Assembly (NCBI GenBank): GCA_025716815.1
Contig: JAIXMN010000031.1
Location: 62,001-126,000 of the forward strand
DNA length: 64,000 nucleotides
Direction of reading: 5' to 3'
Source of the DNA: Dichotomocladium elegans
Taxonomy: Eukaryota; Mucoromycota; Mucoromycetes; Mucorales; Lichtheimiaceae
Position numbers and translations under genes: made by a program. The notes beneath the pieces were generated by a model that saw only the letters and a list, made by a program, of their open reading frames with translations, had not been told where the DNA came from and did not search any database. The stretch's first letter is position 1. Each line of letters begins with the position of its first letter. Of this stretch, positions 1-11,418 are shown one piece after another.

Positions 1-908
1 ATCGAGATGGCAGGAGAGATCCGCGGCGTCTTCAAAGACAAGAAGATCACATTAGTCCACAATCAGGAACGGCTGCTTTTGCCAATATTCTCAGACAGGG
101 ATCGTGATGGCGTGCTTGCCAAGGTCAAGAGTTTGGACATCGACGTTCATCTTGGCGAGACGGTCGTGCTTCCGCCCGACCACAGTTCACCCACCTTCAC
201 GCCCGCGGCGCCGATTGTGACCAAAAGTGGCAAGCAATTTGCCAAGTTCGACCTTGTCATCCTTGCGTTCGGCAACCGGCCCAACAGCGGGTGGCTGGAC
301 AAGCATTTGGTATCCACCGAAGGTTTTGTCAAGGTCAAGCCCACTCTTCAGGTGGATGAGGCAGGCTTTGAGAACGTATACGCCATTGGTGATGTCGCGG
401 ATATCAAGGAGGCCAAAATGGCGGCGTTCACGATCAAACATGCTGCCGTAGTTGGCGCGAATATCGCCAGCGCGATCAAGGGACAGAAACCCAGCAAGTG
501 TTACACTGCCGGTGGTCCTATGATGGTGATTACTATGGGCAAGGTGTGTGTATATTGAATTAAAAGAGAGAAAGTGTAAAGTCGATGGCTAAAAGACGGG
601 TTTAGAAACACGGCGTCGCCCTTCTTCCATTTGGTGTCTTCGGAGATTGGTTCACTACCCTGGTCAAGGGGAAGTCCCTGTTTGTGGAGAAGTACCGCGC
701 AGAACTCAATTGCGCAAGGTAACAAAAAAAAAAGCCCGCCTTGCTGAATCTTATTTGCCTGCTGAATTGCTTTTCGGGTTAACCGAATAGCCCGACTTCC
801 TCCTCCTCGGCGACCATGTTTCTGCTGCTTAGCGCTGTTGTTGCTGTTTCGGCGTATTACATTATCAAAGCAAAGCCTTCCTTGCTTTCTTCCCTATCCT
901 TTACGTAA
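1..908 (+). CDS. AIFM2/FSP1-like FAD-dependent oxidoreductase, 3' part
   Basis: Partial gene whose 5' end lies before the window. Exons 1-543, 606-718 and 791-908. The frame is open from base 1, so the ATG at 7 is internal. The protein looks like the C-terminal two thirds of apoptosis-inducing-factor-like NAD(P)H:quinone oxidoreductases (AIFM2/FSP1, AIF-B): a strand ending ITLVH typical of the NAD-binding fold, then LILAFGNRPN and the FAD-contacting YAIGDVAD motif. Known family members reduce quinones at membranes. The third exon adds a serine-rich linker and a hydrophobic helix (MFLLLSAVVAVSAYYII) followed by a short polar tail, which looks like a C-terminal tail anchor. Without the second intron, translation would stop a few codons past 718. 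The family is sure; the exact paralogue and the membrane are inferred. Confidence 0.85.
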
Positions 909-1129
909 TTCTATTAACCTTATTTTTTTGGTGAGGAGTAAAATAAAAGAGACAAGAGCCCCATGAATTAAGTTGCGTCCATGTGGTTACAAAAAGGAGT
1001 ACATGCATCATTGCATAGGAAGTCGTGCTAAAAGTTTCGTGTGCGTGCTTAGATTGGCATTTTTTTTTATTTATAAAAAGGGTGCGATTTGTTTGAGATG
1101 AGATCTTTTATTTTCTGTTTACACCTACA

Positions 1130-2356
1130 GACATTATTCAGAGTATGCAATTTCTTTATGAAAATGGACAAGGCCGTGTTCGTGATGAGAACGGGGTTGA
1201 GCCCATGGATCTTATCGTTGTCGAAGAGTTATTCGCGTTCGAACACAAACTTCTCGCACGCAATTTTTGATGAATAAACTTCCAGAAAGACTTAATCTTG
1301 TAATGCATCCAGTTACGGATAAGGGGAACAGTCAAGATATTGATATGGGGTTATACAATAAAAGATTATACAGTTTATTTTGATGAAGATAAGACTAGAT
1401 TTTTTATCTATTTTTCAGCAAATGCTTGAATGCTGCTGCTGCTGCTGCGAGACAATTAGGTATCCCTATTCGAGCAACACTGAGATAAGTCAAACGCTGT
1501 TCCGAAAAAATCAAATCGGCGCCGTGTCATAAATAATTTCTTTTAAATTACATTGATGAGAACCCTTCTGTTGTGGTAACTGAACTGGTAGAAAATTCAC
1601 TGCAACACTTTGTCGGTTTGAAAATTGTTTATAACTTCATAATAACACCGTGTAATCTATCCATTACACAAGCACAGTTCCAACCTGTGGAAAGAAACAG
1701 TGAGGAAAAAACTTCAGCAGAGGTATGATTGGGTTCAAAAGTGGCAGCGAACTGACCTGGATTTCACAACAAATTATGTCTTTCTTGATGAATCAGCCTT
1801 TCATATAAATCGAAAACTAGGTATGACTTGGTCAAAAAGGAAACTCCTGCAGTTGTTTCCAAGTCTATGACAAAAATGAAAACAGCATCTGTTTTGGGCG
1901 CAATATCCCCCACTGGTTTGATCAATATTAGTTTGCGAATTCCAAAGCATATAAAAAGAGAAAGCTCGGGTGCGAGATTTCTACTTACGCCACGGGACAT
2001 TATCTAAGCTTTTAAAAGCAGCTCTTGATGACATGGACAAGTATCCAGAAATGAAGGGGTATTATCTTGTCATGGATTATGCTCTTACTCATAGCTCAAC
2101 TGAGATATGGGAGTATATTCACTCTCAAGGATACCGGTATATATATCTTCCTCCATAGCCTCCTGACCTGAATCCGATTGAGCAGTTTTGGACCGTTGTC
2201 AAGAGTAAAGTTAAGCGAAAAAAGTTCCTGGAAAAAGAATAGTTAATGACTAGGATTAGTGGTGCATGTGATAGCTTATATTTGAGTAATTTCCAAAGCT
2301 TTGTTTCTCGTTCTGCTAAATGTTTCCGCAAATGTCTCAACAAAGAAAGGTTATAA
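1130..2356 (+). pseudogene. Tc1/mariner (IS630-type) transposase remnant
   Basis: A decayed copy of the transposase common in Mucorales genomes. Recognisable pieces, in several frames, are an acidic N-terminal part near 1150-1260, an alanine-rich helix-turn-helix around 1430-1490, and the DDE core from about 1550. The core keeps VFLDESAFH with the first catalytic Asp, a second-Asp strand reading LVMDYALTH where the family has MDNAPIH, and the tail DLNPIEQFW. In-frame stops interrupt it after the first Asp region and at the YLPP(stop)PPDLNP site near 2156, and frame changes occur at about 1500 and 1850-1970. No terminal inverted repeats were recognised by eye. It cannot encode an active enzyme. 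Confidence 0.75.
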
Positions 2357-5300
2357 ACTTCCTAGAGAGAAAAAGCTTCTTGCGAAATTTTGACATGCGC
2401 GAAGGACACGGTATTTATTGATCAGAATAGCGAATGCATTTTTGAATGTTAGCGGCAACTTCTTTGTCGACCCGAGAGATATTTGAAGACATGATTTCTG
2501 CCATTCGCTTTAATATTTGGTTCAGGAAAATGTTTTAGAGTATGGTTATAGTACTGGAATTATCGTCAAAGTGTTGCAAAAGATTGTCCAATAAATGTCT
2601 CATATTTCTAGCTATGCGTTGGTCTTTGCACAATATGATAAACTGTTTTGAAAGTGACGCACTTTCTGGGGAATTTATCATTATGTAGCCGATTGTTTGG
2701 AAAATTTGTGAGGCAATCATACAAGAGTTGTCATGGTCACTAGTACTTTTGCCACCTTCACAGTCATAATATATATGTGAATATTGCACATGGCTGACAT
2801 GGACGTGTCAAGGTTAATTGGCTCGATGCCCGACAGAGATAATACGTTGATGGTTGATGAAAATGTGGTCGAAGTTGTTGCGCTTGTCCAACCGAGTAAA
2901 GTAGGGCTAGCGATCTTCTATCTTTGTCAATTGAGAGCTTCTGTGCCTTTTTCCAGCTGTCATTGTCGATATAATTTTTGTTGTTTGTGGTAATATAACA
3001 AAAGAAAATGATGACGGACCAACATCGGGATCTCTTTCACAATCTAAACGCAAACTTGATGTAATAAGAGCAGAACAAGATCGGGTACCAATGGTGAGAT
3101 TCCGACCATCTTGTGTGCTTATGACGCACGACCAGACGTTTGGATATAGAGATGACGATGGAGGAAGGGATGAATCTTCGGCAGTGAATATTTCACGATA
3201 AATATCGACGTTTTAGGTGCGATACACTCTAATGGTATTCAATAAGATCGCACCGGCTAAGTCCTGTACGCAGGCGAATTTGATTTGTGGCACATGCATC
3301 CAACCCTTTTCAATAAAGCAGCTACATCATCATTTAAATTGAAATGATGCAGTTTCATGGGCATGTTGCAGTAAGGAGAACGGTGAATGAGTGGCGCCAT
3401 ACCCGGGAATACAATGGTGTCTATGATATCGCTGTCGTATTTTCGTTTTTCTGTCAATAATGATTAGCATTCAAAGTTTTCACCAATCATATTTTCTAGA
3501 TTAGAGCGATGACAGAAAGCGTTGTATTCAATGACCATGTCGTTACGACTTGAACAAGTACGTGCAAAGGGTCCCAACCCCAATTTATCGATTCTCCACT
3601 CAGTTTTATCAACGTCGTCCTGAGGGCGAATCATTGATTGGCAGGCATGGACAATGGCTTGAGAATAACTGGCTGTTGAAACATTTTTGTCAGTTATTGG
3701 ATGCGGATTCTTCATTTTTGTAATTGTGGGCACTGTCGCAAAGTGCAAATCCGCATTGTCCCCCGCGCTGTCAGAACTGGTATTTAATTACAACGTGCAA
3801 ATAAGAGTTAGCGCTCCTCTCAGTCATATTCGTACCTTCCAATGTATCATCGTTTTGTTATAATCAACTTACTGCCATCATTTGAACAATTCGATTTTTT
3901 TCACTAATATGGAATCTGAGAGCTTTGCACGATTGTATTGTTGAGTGCAAAATGGACAATAGAAAACGTCGCTCATCTTTTCAACTGATACTTCTTTTAC
4001 ATTTCCTGAAGCAAACCAGACAGTGTTTTTGATGTTGTAGTTCATTAGCTCTTCACACTTTTGTTGTCTTACTATCTAAATCAGTAAAATCGAACATGTA
4101 CGACGGGCCGTGGAAGCGGTAACCATGATTGTATTTCGCATTTTTAAAGCTGAATGGTTTTCCAAGTTTATAACAGGTTGCAATTACGCAATACAATGAT
4201 TCTTTTCAGATGCTTCTTTTGTCATATGAAATATGAACAATAAAAAACTAGTGAAAAAGAAGTTGGAACAGAAATAGTATAATATTCGAAGGGTTGCCAA
4301 AGGGCCTTTTCTTTTGAAATGAGAGAACATGGCGCGCTTGTGCACCAAAAAACAGAAAAGCGCGGATCACAGCCAAGTGCTTGAATCGGGACAGTGGTAC
4401 ATATGCGCCGTCATTTCGCATTCAGTGCGAATAAAGTCGCATAAGACTGCACAAAGCTGTTGTGTCGGTAGGAAATAAAAAGCCCTTCTCCATATTCTTT
4501 TGACTCACCACCCCGGCTCAACATCCAAAACGTATCCAGATAGATATCTGGGATATCTTCAGCCTTACGAGCAAATGTACTGACCGTTACCAAGGCTGTT
4601 CATACGTATTTATTTCATCTTGTCCATTATGCCCTAAGGAAGTTGGGATAAGACCCAACTACAGTTTTTTTCCGCGATGACAACTGTAGATTATCCCTTC
4701 CTCTTCCTTTCCTTAGCTGCTGGCGGCAGTAGTCTCAAGCTACGTTTAACAATGCTTAGCGTTAGTGTTGAACCCAAGGTTGCAGTTGCTTTCGACTCTT
4801 AGCTTTTGGCACTGTATCTTCTACTGCAGAAGTCCCCTCTCGGAGAACCATGCTATGGTGCGCTTATGTTAATATGGAATCCAGACTTGTCAAGGAAACG
4901 ACAGTTGTTCCAAGTCTATATGTCGGCCACAACCCATCAGCGCACCCCCAGTCAAGGCGCTGCTGGATCTCCGCATCAGTCTTTCCGTCTTATAAATAGA
5001 CAGCAGCAAGCCTTTTTTCAACCATCAACAAATCGCCGTCTTGATACCCCAAGTTCCCCCAAGTCTTTTGATCATTTGCTCCACAAGTTGCTTGAATAAC
5101 ATTCTTAAACTTCACTGCGGCTACGCGGACAACTGCCAATTTCTTCGCTTTCTTAAAAGTGCTGCCAGCATTTTTTTTGTATTGCAGTGCCGGTTTGCTG
5201 TCCTGGATGAACATGAAATTCCGAGCTATTTTGCAGCAGCAAATGTGCTGCATTCGATACTTGACATCAGCTTGAGAAAATCTGAACTTATGTTGGGTCA

Positions 5301-5935
5301 GTGTAAGTTGTGTATGTATATAGCTGACCGTGGAATCTGCTCCTTTTATTAGGATGCACATATTCTTTCGCTTGGGAAGACAGATAGTAGGTATATACCC
5401 TTAACATTGATATAGACCTTAAGCTCAGGGCAGCCATAATCATCAACATTGTGGTGCTTGATTGCCTTCATAAAGCATTTGATCTCAGAAGGAGGAATGC
5501 GCATGGAAAGAAAAGGTACCATAAGGTTTAAAAAGCTGGTGGGAAGAGTTCGCCTGCGTTTTGTGCGACGTTTGATTTATCATCTTGCCGCGAAGGTTGC
5601 TTGAATCGGGTGGCATGCGGCCTTGATTTCGGAAGATGGTATATATCAGCAAGGAAGATTACTTCCTCTACGAATTTACGAGCAAGTCTTCTCTTTTGAA
5701 AACCAGGTTATGCTCTTCATTCTCTTGAAGGAAAAGGGAAGTATCGGATGACCAGCAATTACTGTTTTTGCTTTGTGTATCAGCGACAAGACTTTTGTGC
5801 GTGTGGTGTGTGTATGAAGATCTCCGTCGCCCACCATTCCACCCCCCCTTTTTTTTCTTGTCCAGTTATTAGCGTTCCTCTTTTTTTATCCTTTCACTTT
5901 CATACCAAACCACCCTTTTTACTTCCAGATTATCA
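2357..5935. other. Decayed region without an intact gene
   Basis: About 3.6 kb with no frame that can be joined into a gene. Short coding-like stretches lie mainly on the minus strand, near 5510-5350, 5361-4990, 4593-4411, 4000-3890 (a CPFC-type cysteine pair), 3748-3464 and 3457-3257, separated by stops and frame changes. They read in one direction over more than 2 kb, which suggests one degenerate element or gene of unknown kind. It lies directly downstream of the dead transposase. The last 200 bases, up to 5935, form a CT-rich leader with a TTTTTTT-rich stretch that probably serves the IVY1-like gene. Confidence 0.35.
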
Positions 5936-7513
5936 ATGACATATCGCTCATCGGAATTAGGACCTTCTTATCAGGAATCACTCATGCCACCCAACCGATT
6001 CTTCAGCACAGACGAGTTGTTTGACCGACGGGCAATGTCTGTCATGTCCTCCTCAAGTTACCAGTACACAGCAGACGATAGTCATTCAATCCGGTCAGAA
6101 CCGCCTCAATCGCCTGACATGGGCGTCCAGTTATCGAAACAGGACTTGTCGAATTCCCTCGAAGCGTACGAGCAATTGCTAAAGGCCGCGCAGGTGTATA
6201 GAGAGCAAATGCTCCAGCTGGCGAATGCGGCAGCAGCGTTCGGGTGCTCGCTGGAACGAGTGGCTCGAGGCAAGGGCACTGCAGATGCAGGACAAGGTCT
6301 CCAGGCCGCTGCAGGTCTCCAGTTCTTGATTTCAAATCACCAGCAAATCCTCGTAACGTATCTCAACCCTAAAAATACACATCATGTTGCTTAAAAAATA
6401 CCCATTCTTGTGTGTGGGTGCGGGTTGAGGAATTAGGGCGATATGTTCCAGAAGACGTTGGAGGCTCCTTTGAAGGAAAATCTCGACCATCATCGAAAAA
6501 CGGTAGAGGTAGGAATGTCATGTTAAGAATCGCGGTGTCAAGAGACTCTTGGAACTTACAAGAATTATAGCAAAGTCAAGAAAACTATAATGCTGCGACA
6601 AAAATGATGAGCAAGAAAATCCGCGATACTGAATCAAGGAATATGCGCAATGGACGCAAAGGACAAAGAGGTATATATATATACATATATATACATATAG
6701 ACGTGTGGAATTGTTGGAAAAAGCACAGATGCACTTGTGTCTTTTTTCGTTTTTGCTAAGAGTGCGGGTGACAAAAAAAGACATCAGACAGTTCCGGAAG
6801 GCATTAGAGGACTTGACACGACAAGTGGATGAGCTGGAACGAATCAAGTCAGAATATCACAGCCATATGGTAGAGGTGGAGCGGAAGAATCATTTCTTGA
6901 TTCTCTCCAAAGTGGCTTCGGTGGTGCGAGCGCAAGTAGATATTTACGAACGGATCTCCAACAAGGGATTGGCAGATCCAATGCTGGAACAGGTAAATGA
7001 TTAAAGCGCACCATACGGTAAATCCGGGAAATTGATCAACGAACTTGCTTTGAACAGATGATGCAGCAAAATCCCGATCCGTTCTGCGCATATTCTTCGA
7101 CGGGGGATGATACCACCGAGATATTTACAGTTTTGCCACCTATTACGCTTATTGATCATCCACAAACACCAATCCTGAGCCCTGAAGAGTACGGAGTGGT
7201 CGATCTTCCAACGGACCCGCCTGCACTGAATCCAAGCCGTAGTGAAAGTTCACTGTACTCAATGCCGCAACGTGTACAGGAGCTTTGGCGGAACGATGAG
7301 AAAACTACCGGCTCGGCGGCAACCAGCATGAGTGACGATGAAACTTCATCGTCCGGAGGCGATCATCTGCATTCAAAGAAAGAGACGTCCGTAAGGCATA
7401 TTCCCTCAACAGGAACATCACTTCGCAGCAGCGGCGAACATGAATCCGACAATGGCGGTGATGGTGATGGAGGTGGAGGTGGTAATAGCGGGCTCTCTTC
7501 ATCGCAGGCCTGA
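5936..7513 (+). CDS. IVY1-like BAR/IMD-fold phospholipid-binding protein
   Basis: Five exons: 5936-6352, 6437-6508, 6571-6670, 6781-6992, 7058-7513, giving 418 residues. Residues from about 60 to 260 form a helical region with the signature of fungal IVY1 proteins: YEQLLKAAQVYREQML, AFGCSLERVARGKG, LQAAAGLQFLISNHQQIL, then after the third intron FRKALEDLTRQVDELE and VASVVRAQVDIYERIS. Yeast Ivy1 binds Ypt7, Vps33 and phosphoinositides at vacuoles and signalling endosomes; the same role is inferred here. The C-terminal 150 residues are low in structure, rich in Ser, Gly and Asp, with a GDGDGGGGG run. The third intron keeps a TATATA-rich 5' part, and its acceptor at 6779-6780 is the only nearby one that keeps the family motif in frame. 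Confidence 0.75.
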
Positions 7514-8168
7514 TGGCCCTCCTGAATATCCTGTAGTTCTGTAACATGCTCTCTCCAGGAGACAAAAGTTGCGGCATAGACTGTACAGTTGTTTATGATC
7601 TATAAGCCAGGAAATATGAATCATCCATCGCTTTTTTCTTTTCTTTTTCGGTCCATCACATGTATCCACGAGAGAAAGAAAGGAGAGGCTGGGCAGCTAT
7701 GTATGACAGATAATTTCAGTAGTAGAGCATGAAACTACCGTTCGATTTGCTTGCTTAAAGGGCTAAACGTCCGAGTTGGCGTGGATATGTAGACTGAAAC
7801 AAAGCAGGGTCAACCACCATTTTCAGAGGCCGAGGAATCAGGTACTATACGATCATCTCTGGAGGAGAAGAGCGACGGTGCGGTGGATATTTATTTCGTA
7901 GTGATGATAACTTGATGCTGACAATGCTGATGCTGATGCTGGTGATGATGGGATAGAAGAAAGAGAGAGGAAAGGCGGTGTGGCGTGGCAAATGTGCAAA
8001 GAAGAATACATAACTTGTTCATAATTTTGGGTTGGGTTTGTTTTGTTTCGGCCAAGGTGTGGAACACAAAGCAAGGGGTTGATCTTATGATTACATAACG
8101 CACAGCATATTAAGTAAAGAGAGACAGCCATAGGGGTTGACAGACCGAGGGAGCGGGTGCGTAGTTCG
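7514..8168. other. Convergent intergenic region
   Basis: Lies between the 3' ends of the IVY1-like gene and the cyclin gene. It contains purine-rich stretches and a GATGCT/GATGGT-type degenerate triplet run near 7910-7960. No convincing frame was seen on either strand. Confidence 0.5.
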
Positions 8169-8800
8169 TTATATCTGCACGGATGTGCGGCGATGGGGTG
8201 ATGATGGTCGGAAAGGAGAAAGGGTTACTGCTGCAGCTGCTGCAGCTGCTGCGACGGATACTGCAGCTGCTGCCGAAGGCGGTAAAATCCGGCGGCGGCG
8301 GCGTCGGGTGATACTGTGATGATCTGCAATAGTGACGACAGTGCCGGCAGCAGCAGTGGCGGCGGCAACGGTCCTGTCAAACCTGGCTAGGGCGACATAG
8401 AGGTCGTTGAGAGAGATGGACAGCTGAAAGTCCTATTAGATAGAAGGTCATGACGTTTGCAACGCTGCAGTCAAACCGGAGGGGCATACCAATAGAGCAA
8501 GCAGTTGCTTTTCCATGAGATTGATTTCAGCCACCGTAAAATAATAAGCATACTGCATCCAGTGGCCGTTTCTCGGCGCAGTATCGTTCAGAAGCTTCGA
8601 TGTGACGACGAGCGTGGCGAGAAAAATGCGTTGGCATGTGCAGGGCATGCCCTTTTTCGCGACTGGGGCTAATCTGTGCCGTAGTCTATCAAGCAAAACG
8701 AGGGCGGCGAGCAAAGTGCCCGGGCCGACTGAGGAACGATGCACAATGAAATCGACAAATTCTGTTAGGGCGGGAAGGGAACTGCTGCTGCCGCTGCTTC

Positions 8801-8838
<38 letters not shown>

Positions 8839-8999
8839 GCGTTGTTGTTATTATTATTGCTGTACGTAGCTGCGTCATGACAAGCAATGACCTTGGATGC
8901 TTGGTCAGCAAGAAAAGCAAGAAACGTAAGGCTCGTAGGCTGACTGATGAATTCCATTAGGCGGTGCTGGAGGTGATGGTGGTGTTGGAGGTGTTCCAT
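8169..8999 (-). CDS. Pho85-type (PCL1/2-like) cyclin
   Basis: Exons 8999-8490 and 8432-8169, 257 residues. The start is the ATG at 8999; a longer open frame upstream has only a TTG. The N-terminus has a histidine run and an Asn/Ser-rich spacer. A cyclin box follows (LPALTEFVDFIV, then TLLAALVLLDRLRHRL, FLATLVVTSKLLND, YYFTVAEINLMEKQLLALL). The intron at 8433-8489 falls inside the box, and splicing restores LLALLDFQLSISLNDLY. This is the layout of fungal Pcl1/Pcl2/Pcl9 cyclins, which activate the kinase Pho85 in G1 and polarity control. The C-terminal tail is rich in alanine, encoded by GCAGCT repeats, and arginine. Partner and cell-cycle phase are inferred. Confidence 0.8.
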
Positions 9000-9159
9000 C
9001 CGTCCAAGGAAGAAGAAAGAATAGAAAGACAAAAAAGGGGAGAAAAATAGGGGGGTTGGGGATGGAGGCCTGACTCGCCCATACTTGTACTTGACACCCC
9101 TTTTAACTCGTCTCCGTCTTCCACACTCTCACGGTCTATTTGTCTAGCCTATCAACCAT

Positions 9160-10056
9160 TTATTCTTGCCTCTCCTCGCCACCCGCTTCATCTGCTACTT
9201 CCTCCTCCACCACTATTTCCTCATCATCATCCTGCATGACATCATTTTCCTCTTCATCCATCGACTCAAGCGTTGATCGGCTTATCGTGGTGCTGACCGG
9301 CCGGTAGTGCTCCAGGGATTTAAGCAACAGTGTCGATACATCTTTCTGGTTGAGCGCGCTGATGCGAATGGCATACCCAATTTGGTCACTCACAAGCCTA
9401 AGGTCACGCTGACGCTGTCCAAGCTCCACTCAATGAAACAGGATCGCCAATCGGTGTCTTTCTCTTACATTTAAATTCACATGAAACCGTTGCAGATCGG
9501 GGGTATAATTATGAATCATTTTTGCAATGTCCTCCTCCGAGAGACTCCATTGATCCTCCAGGTCCACTGTAAAAAGTCTCATTGGTCAATCATTCAACGA
9601 TCAACAATGCCATATTTACCTTTTGTAATAACTACCGCGCACTTTGTGTAGAGATAATGGGCTGTAGCGTGCTGTAGCGTTTGTTCAAGCGTCTGAAGGC
9701 TTGCTTTGTTCGTCATGTCAACCAGGACCAAAACGTAATCGAGATAATTGAGCGATCGAAACACATTCACAGGTAATTTCTCAGCTGTGTTTCTATGTTG
9801 CCAAGACTAGGTCAATATCAGCGCCATGGAACGCGAGCAAGGGGCGCGTGGCATTATATGGATTCAACGTACATTGAGAAAAAGACCTCTCGACATTTTA
9901 AAAGTTGCTTCGCAAGCGTCCGCTTGCCGCTTCCAGCAGGTCCGATCAACTAGGAAGAAGATGTCGTTGAGATTGCCACCGTTTTTACGTAGAGCATGCT
10001 GTTGATCATACGAGGATCTCTATTGGACGTTTGGTGCTTTGAGGACGTAGAATCAT
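9160..10056 (-). CDS. CENP-M-like small pseudo-GTPase, inner kinetochore
   Basis: Five exons, read downwards: 10056-10012, 9949-9869, 9806-9620, 9566-9469, 9423-9160, giving 224 residues. The start MILRPQSTKRPIEIL plus LIGPAGSGKRTLAKQLL matches the first strand and P-loop position of vertebrate CENP-M. Next come LDYVLVLVDMTNKASLQTLEQTL and CAVVITKVDL, like the CENP-M strand-helix pairs, and a C-terminal helix, SALNQKDVSTLLLKSLE. CENP-M is a GTPase-like fold without GTP binding that holds CENP-H/I/K together. Here the P-loop keeps GxxxxGK but has Arg in place of Ser/Thr, so nucleotide binding is doubtful. The last 40 residues form a strongly acidic tail that vertebrate CENP-M lacks. All phases close. 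The family call rests on pattern recall, not on a search. Confidence 0.72.
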
Positions 10057-10234
10057 AAAAGGCTAGGTGCCGATCGGCAGCCCATTTTCGCCCCCAGAAA
10101 AGAGTCATGATTATTGCTTACCCGGTCTCATGACCCGTGCCCCTCACAGGCGCTCACTTGCCATGGGCAACCTAACGAATGAGCTTGCCACGGTTGCCGC
10201 CTAGTTGTCAACATAACTATTGACAGTTGATATT

Positions 10235-10596
10235 TTAATTCTCCCAAACTGATGCAGGCTCTTCTCTGTCAACGAACGCCCGTTTTTCAAAAACAACGCA
10301 CATGCGCAATAGACTGTTTGATATGGTTTCTTTATAGGAGTGTTCAAACGCTTTGCTAGTTTTTGCAGCTTCTGTATCTACAGATGCGATCCCTTGATTT
10401 TCACGCCATTTTTCACCCTTGTCCCAGCAGTAACTCGACCTTCTACAAGATCCGTATACAATGAGCTTGGTCGACATGGACATACCTCTTTGGGTATGTC
10501 ATTCCTACAGAAATAGTCTACTACAAATGCGCATGCTTACATCTGCATATAGTATTGTATGCCTAAGATGCTTGTACGCATGGCATTGGCTCGATT

Positions 10597-10634
<38 letters not shown>

Positions 10635-11203
10635 TATATCTCACGTTTATGATTCCACTGCTTGAGCCAATAATCCGGCGGCCACTTATGCATAGTCCTG
10701 CAGAACAGGAAAATGATATAATTCTACTATTTTCATGCAGTACCACACCATACGATATTTTATGATTTGAATGCCTATATGTAGGGCATAAAAAATATTT
10801 AGACAAAAAGCATGCGAACTACCGTTTTACCTCATTGTTATAGGATTTGAAGTTTTCTACGCATATCAGGTGTGTACATATGAGGTTGGATTCAGCAGTT
10901 TCGTGAAAAGGTATTGTACACACGCTCGAGATATTTAGCAGGACTTCGATTGGAAATCACCTAGGTGTAATGTGGTAGTGATTTCCTAGCACAATGATTA
11001 AGCGTTAATAAGGAGACAATTCATGTTGTTTGCATACATTTGCGAGCTGTAATGCATGGAGTCATCTTCCCACTCATACCTTTCACAAAGATAGTGTACA
11101 ACACAGCAAATATAACCATTGCCCATTCGCTGAGCATTGTTAAGGAGTCTATCGACATTCCGCAACCACGATGGAAGAAAAAGGGTGCTAGTGCACATAC
11201 CAT
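10235..11203 (-). pseudogene. Candidate multi-exon gene of unknown function, probably broken
   Basis: Minus-strand exons can be chained as 11203-11080, 10943-10831, 10723-10645, 10589-10541 and 10504-10486 with closing phases. They give an N-terminal hydrophobic helix (MLSEWAMVIFAVLYTIFV), a CTHLICVENFKSYNNE piece, a Trp/Pro-rich HKWPPDYWLKQWNHK piece and ILGIQYYMQMNDIPKE. A further exon at 10442 begins KVELLLGQ. The final open stretch, ending at 10235, reads DTEAAKTSKAFEHSYKETISNSLL and on to a TAA, but joining it to the exon at 10442 fails by one base. Either a boundary is wrong or a one-base indel has broken the gene. The family was not recognised. Confidence 0.35.
10601..10632. repeat. 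(TA)n microsatellite
   Basis: A perfect TA dinucleotide run of about 16 units. It falls in a putative intron of the candidate gene on the minus strand. Confidence 0.9.
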
Positions 11204-11233
11204 TCGTCTCTGTCTTGGCTTCCCCCCTTCCCT

Positions 11234-11260
11234 TATATATATATATATATATATATATAT
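11234..11260. repeat. (TA)n microsatellite and CT-rich leader
   Basis: A second TA run of about 13 units. It is followed to 11410 by a long CT-rich stretch that probably belongs to the promoter and leader of the gene starting at 11419. Confidence 0.85.
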
Positions 11261-11418
11261 CTTCTTTATCTTTCTTTAAGTTGACTGATTTCTTTCTTTC
11301 TTTTCTCCTTATTAGTCCCTTTCAATCTCTCGACTTCGTCATTTTCTCACTTTTTCTCTCTTTTCTTCCTTTCCTCTGTCCCAATTTTCCTTAATATACA
11401 CATTCACTCCTTATTTTT

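Noticed and set aside
8602..8880. Plus-strand frame with a long leucine run
   Set aside because: It is antisense to the cyclin gene; the leucines come from the CAG/AGC triplets that encode the Ser/Asn spacer.
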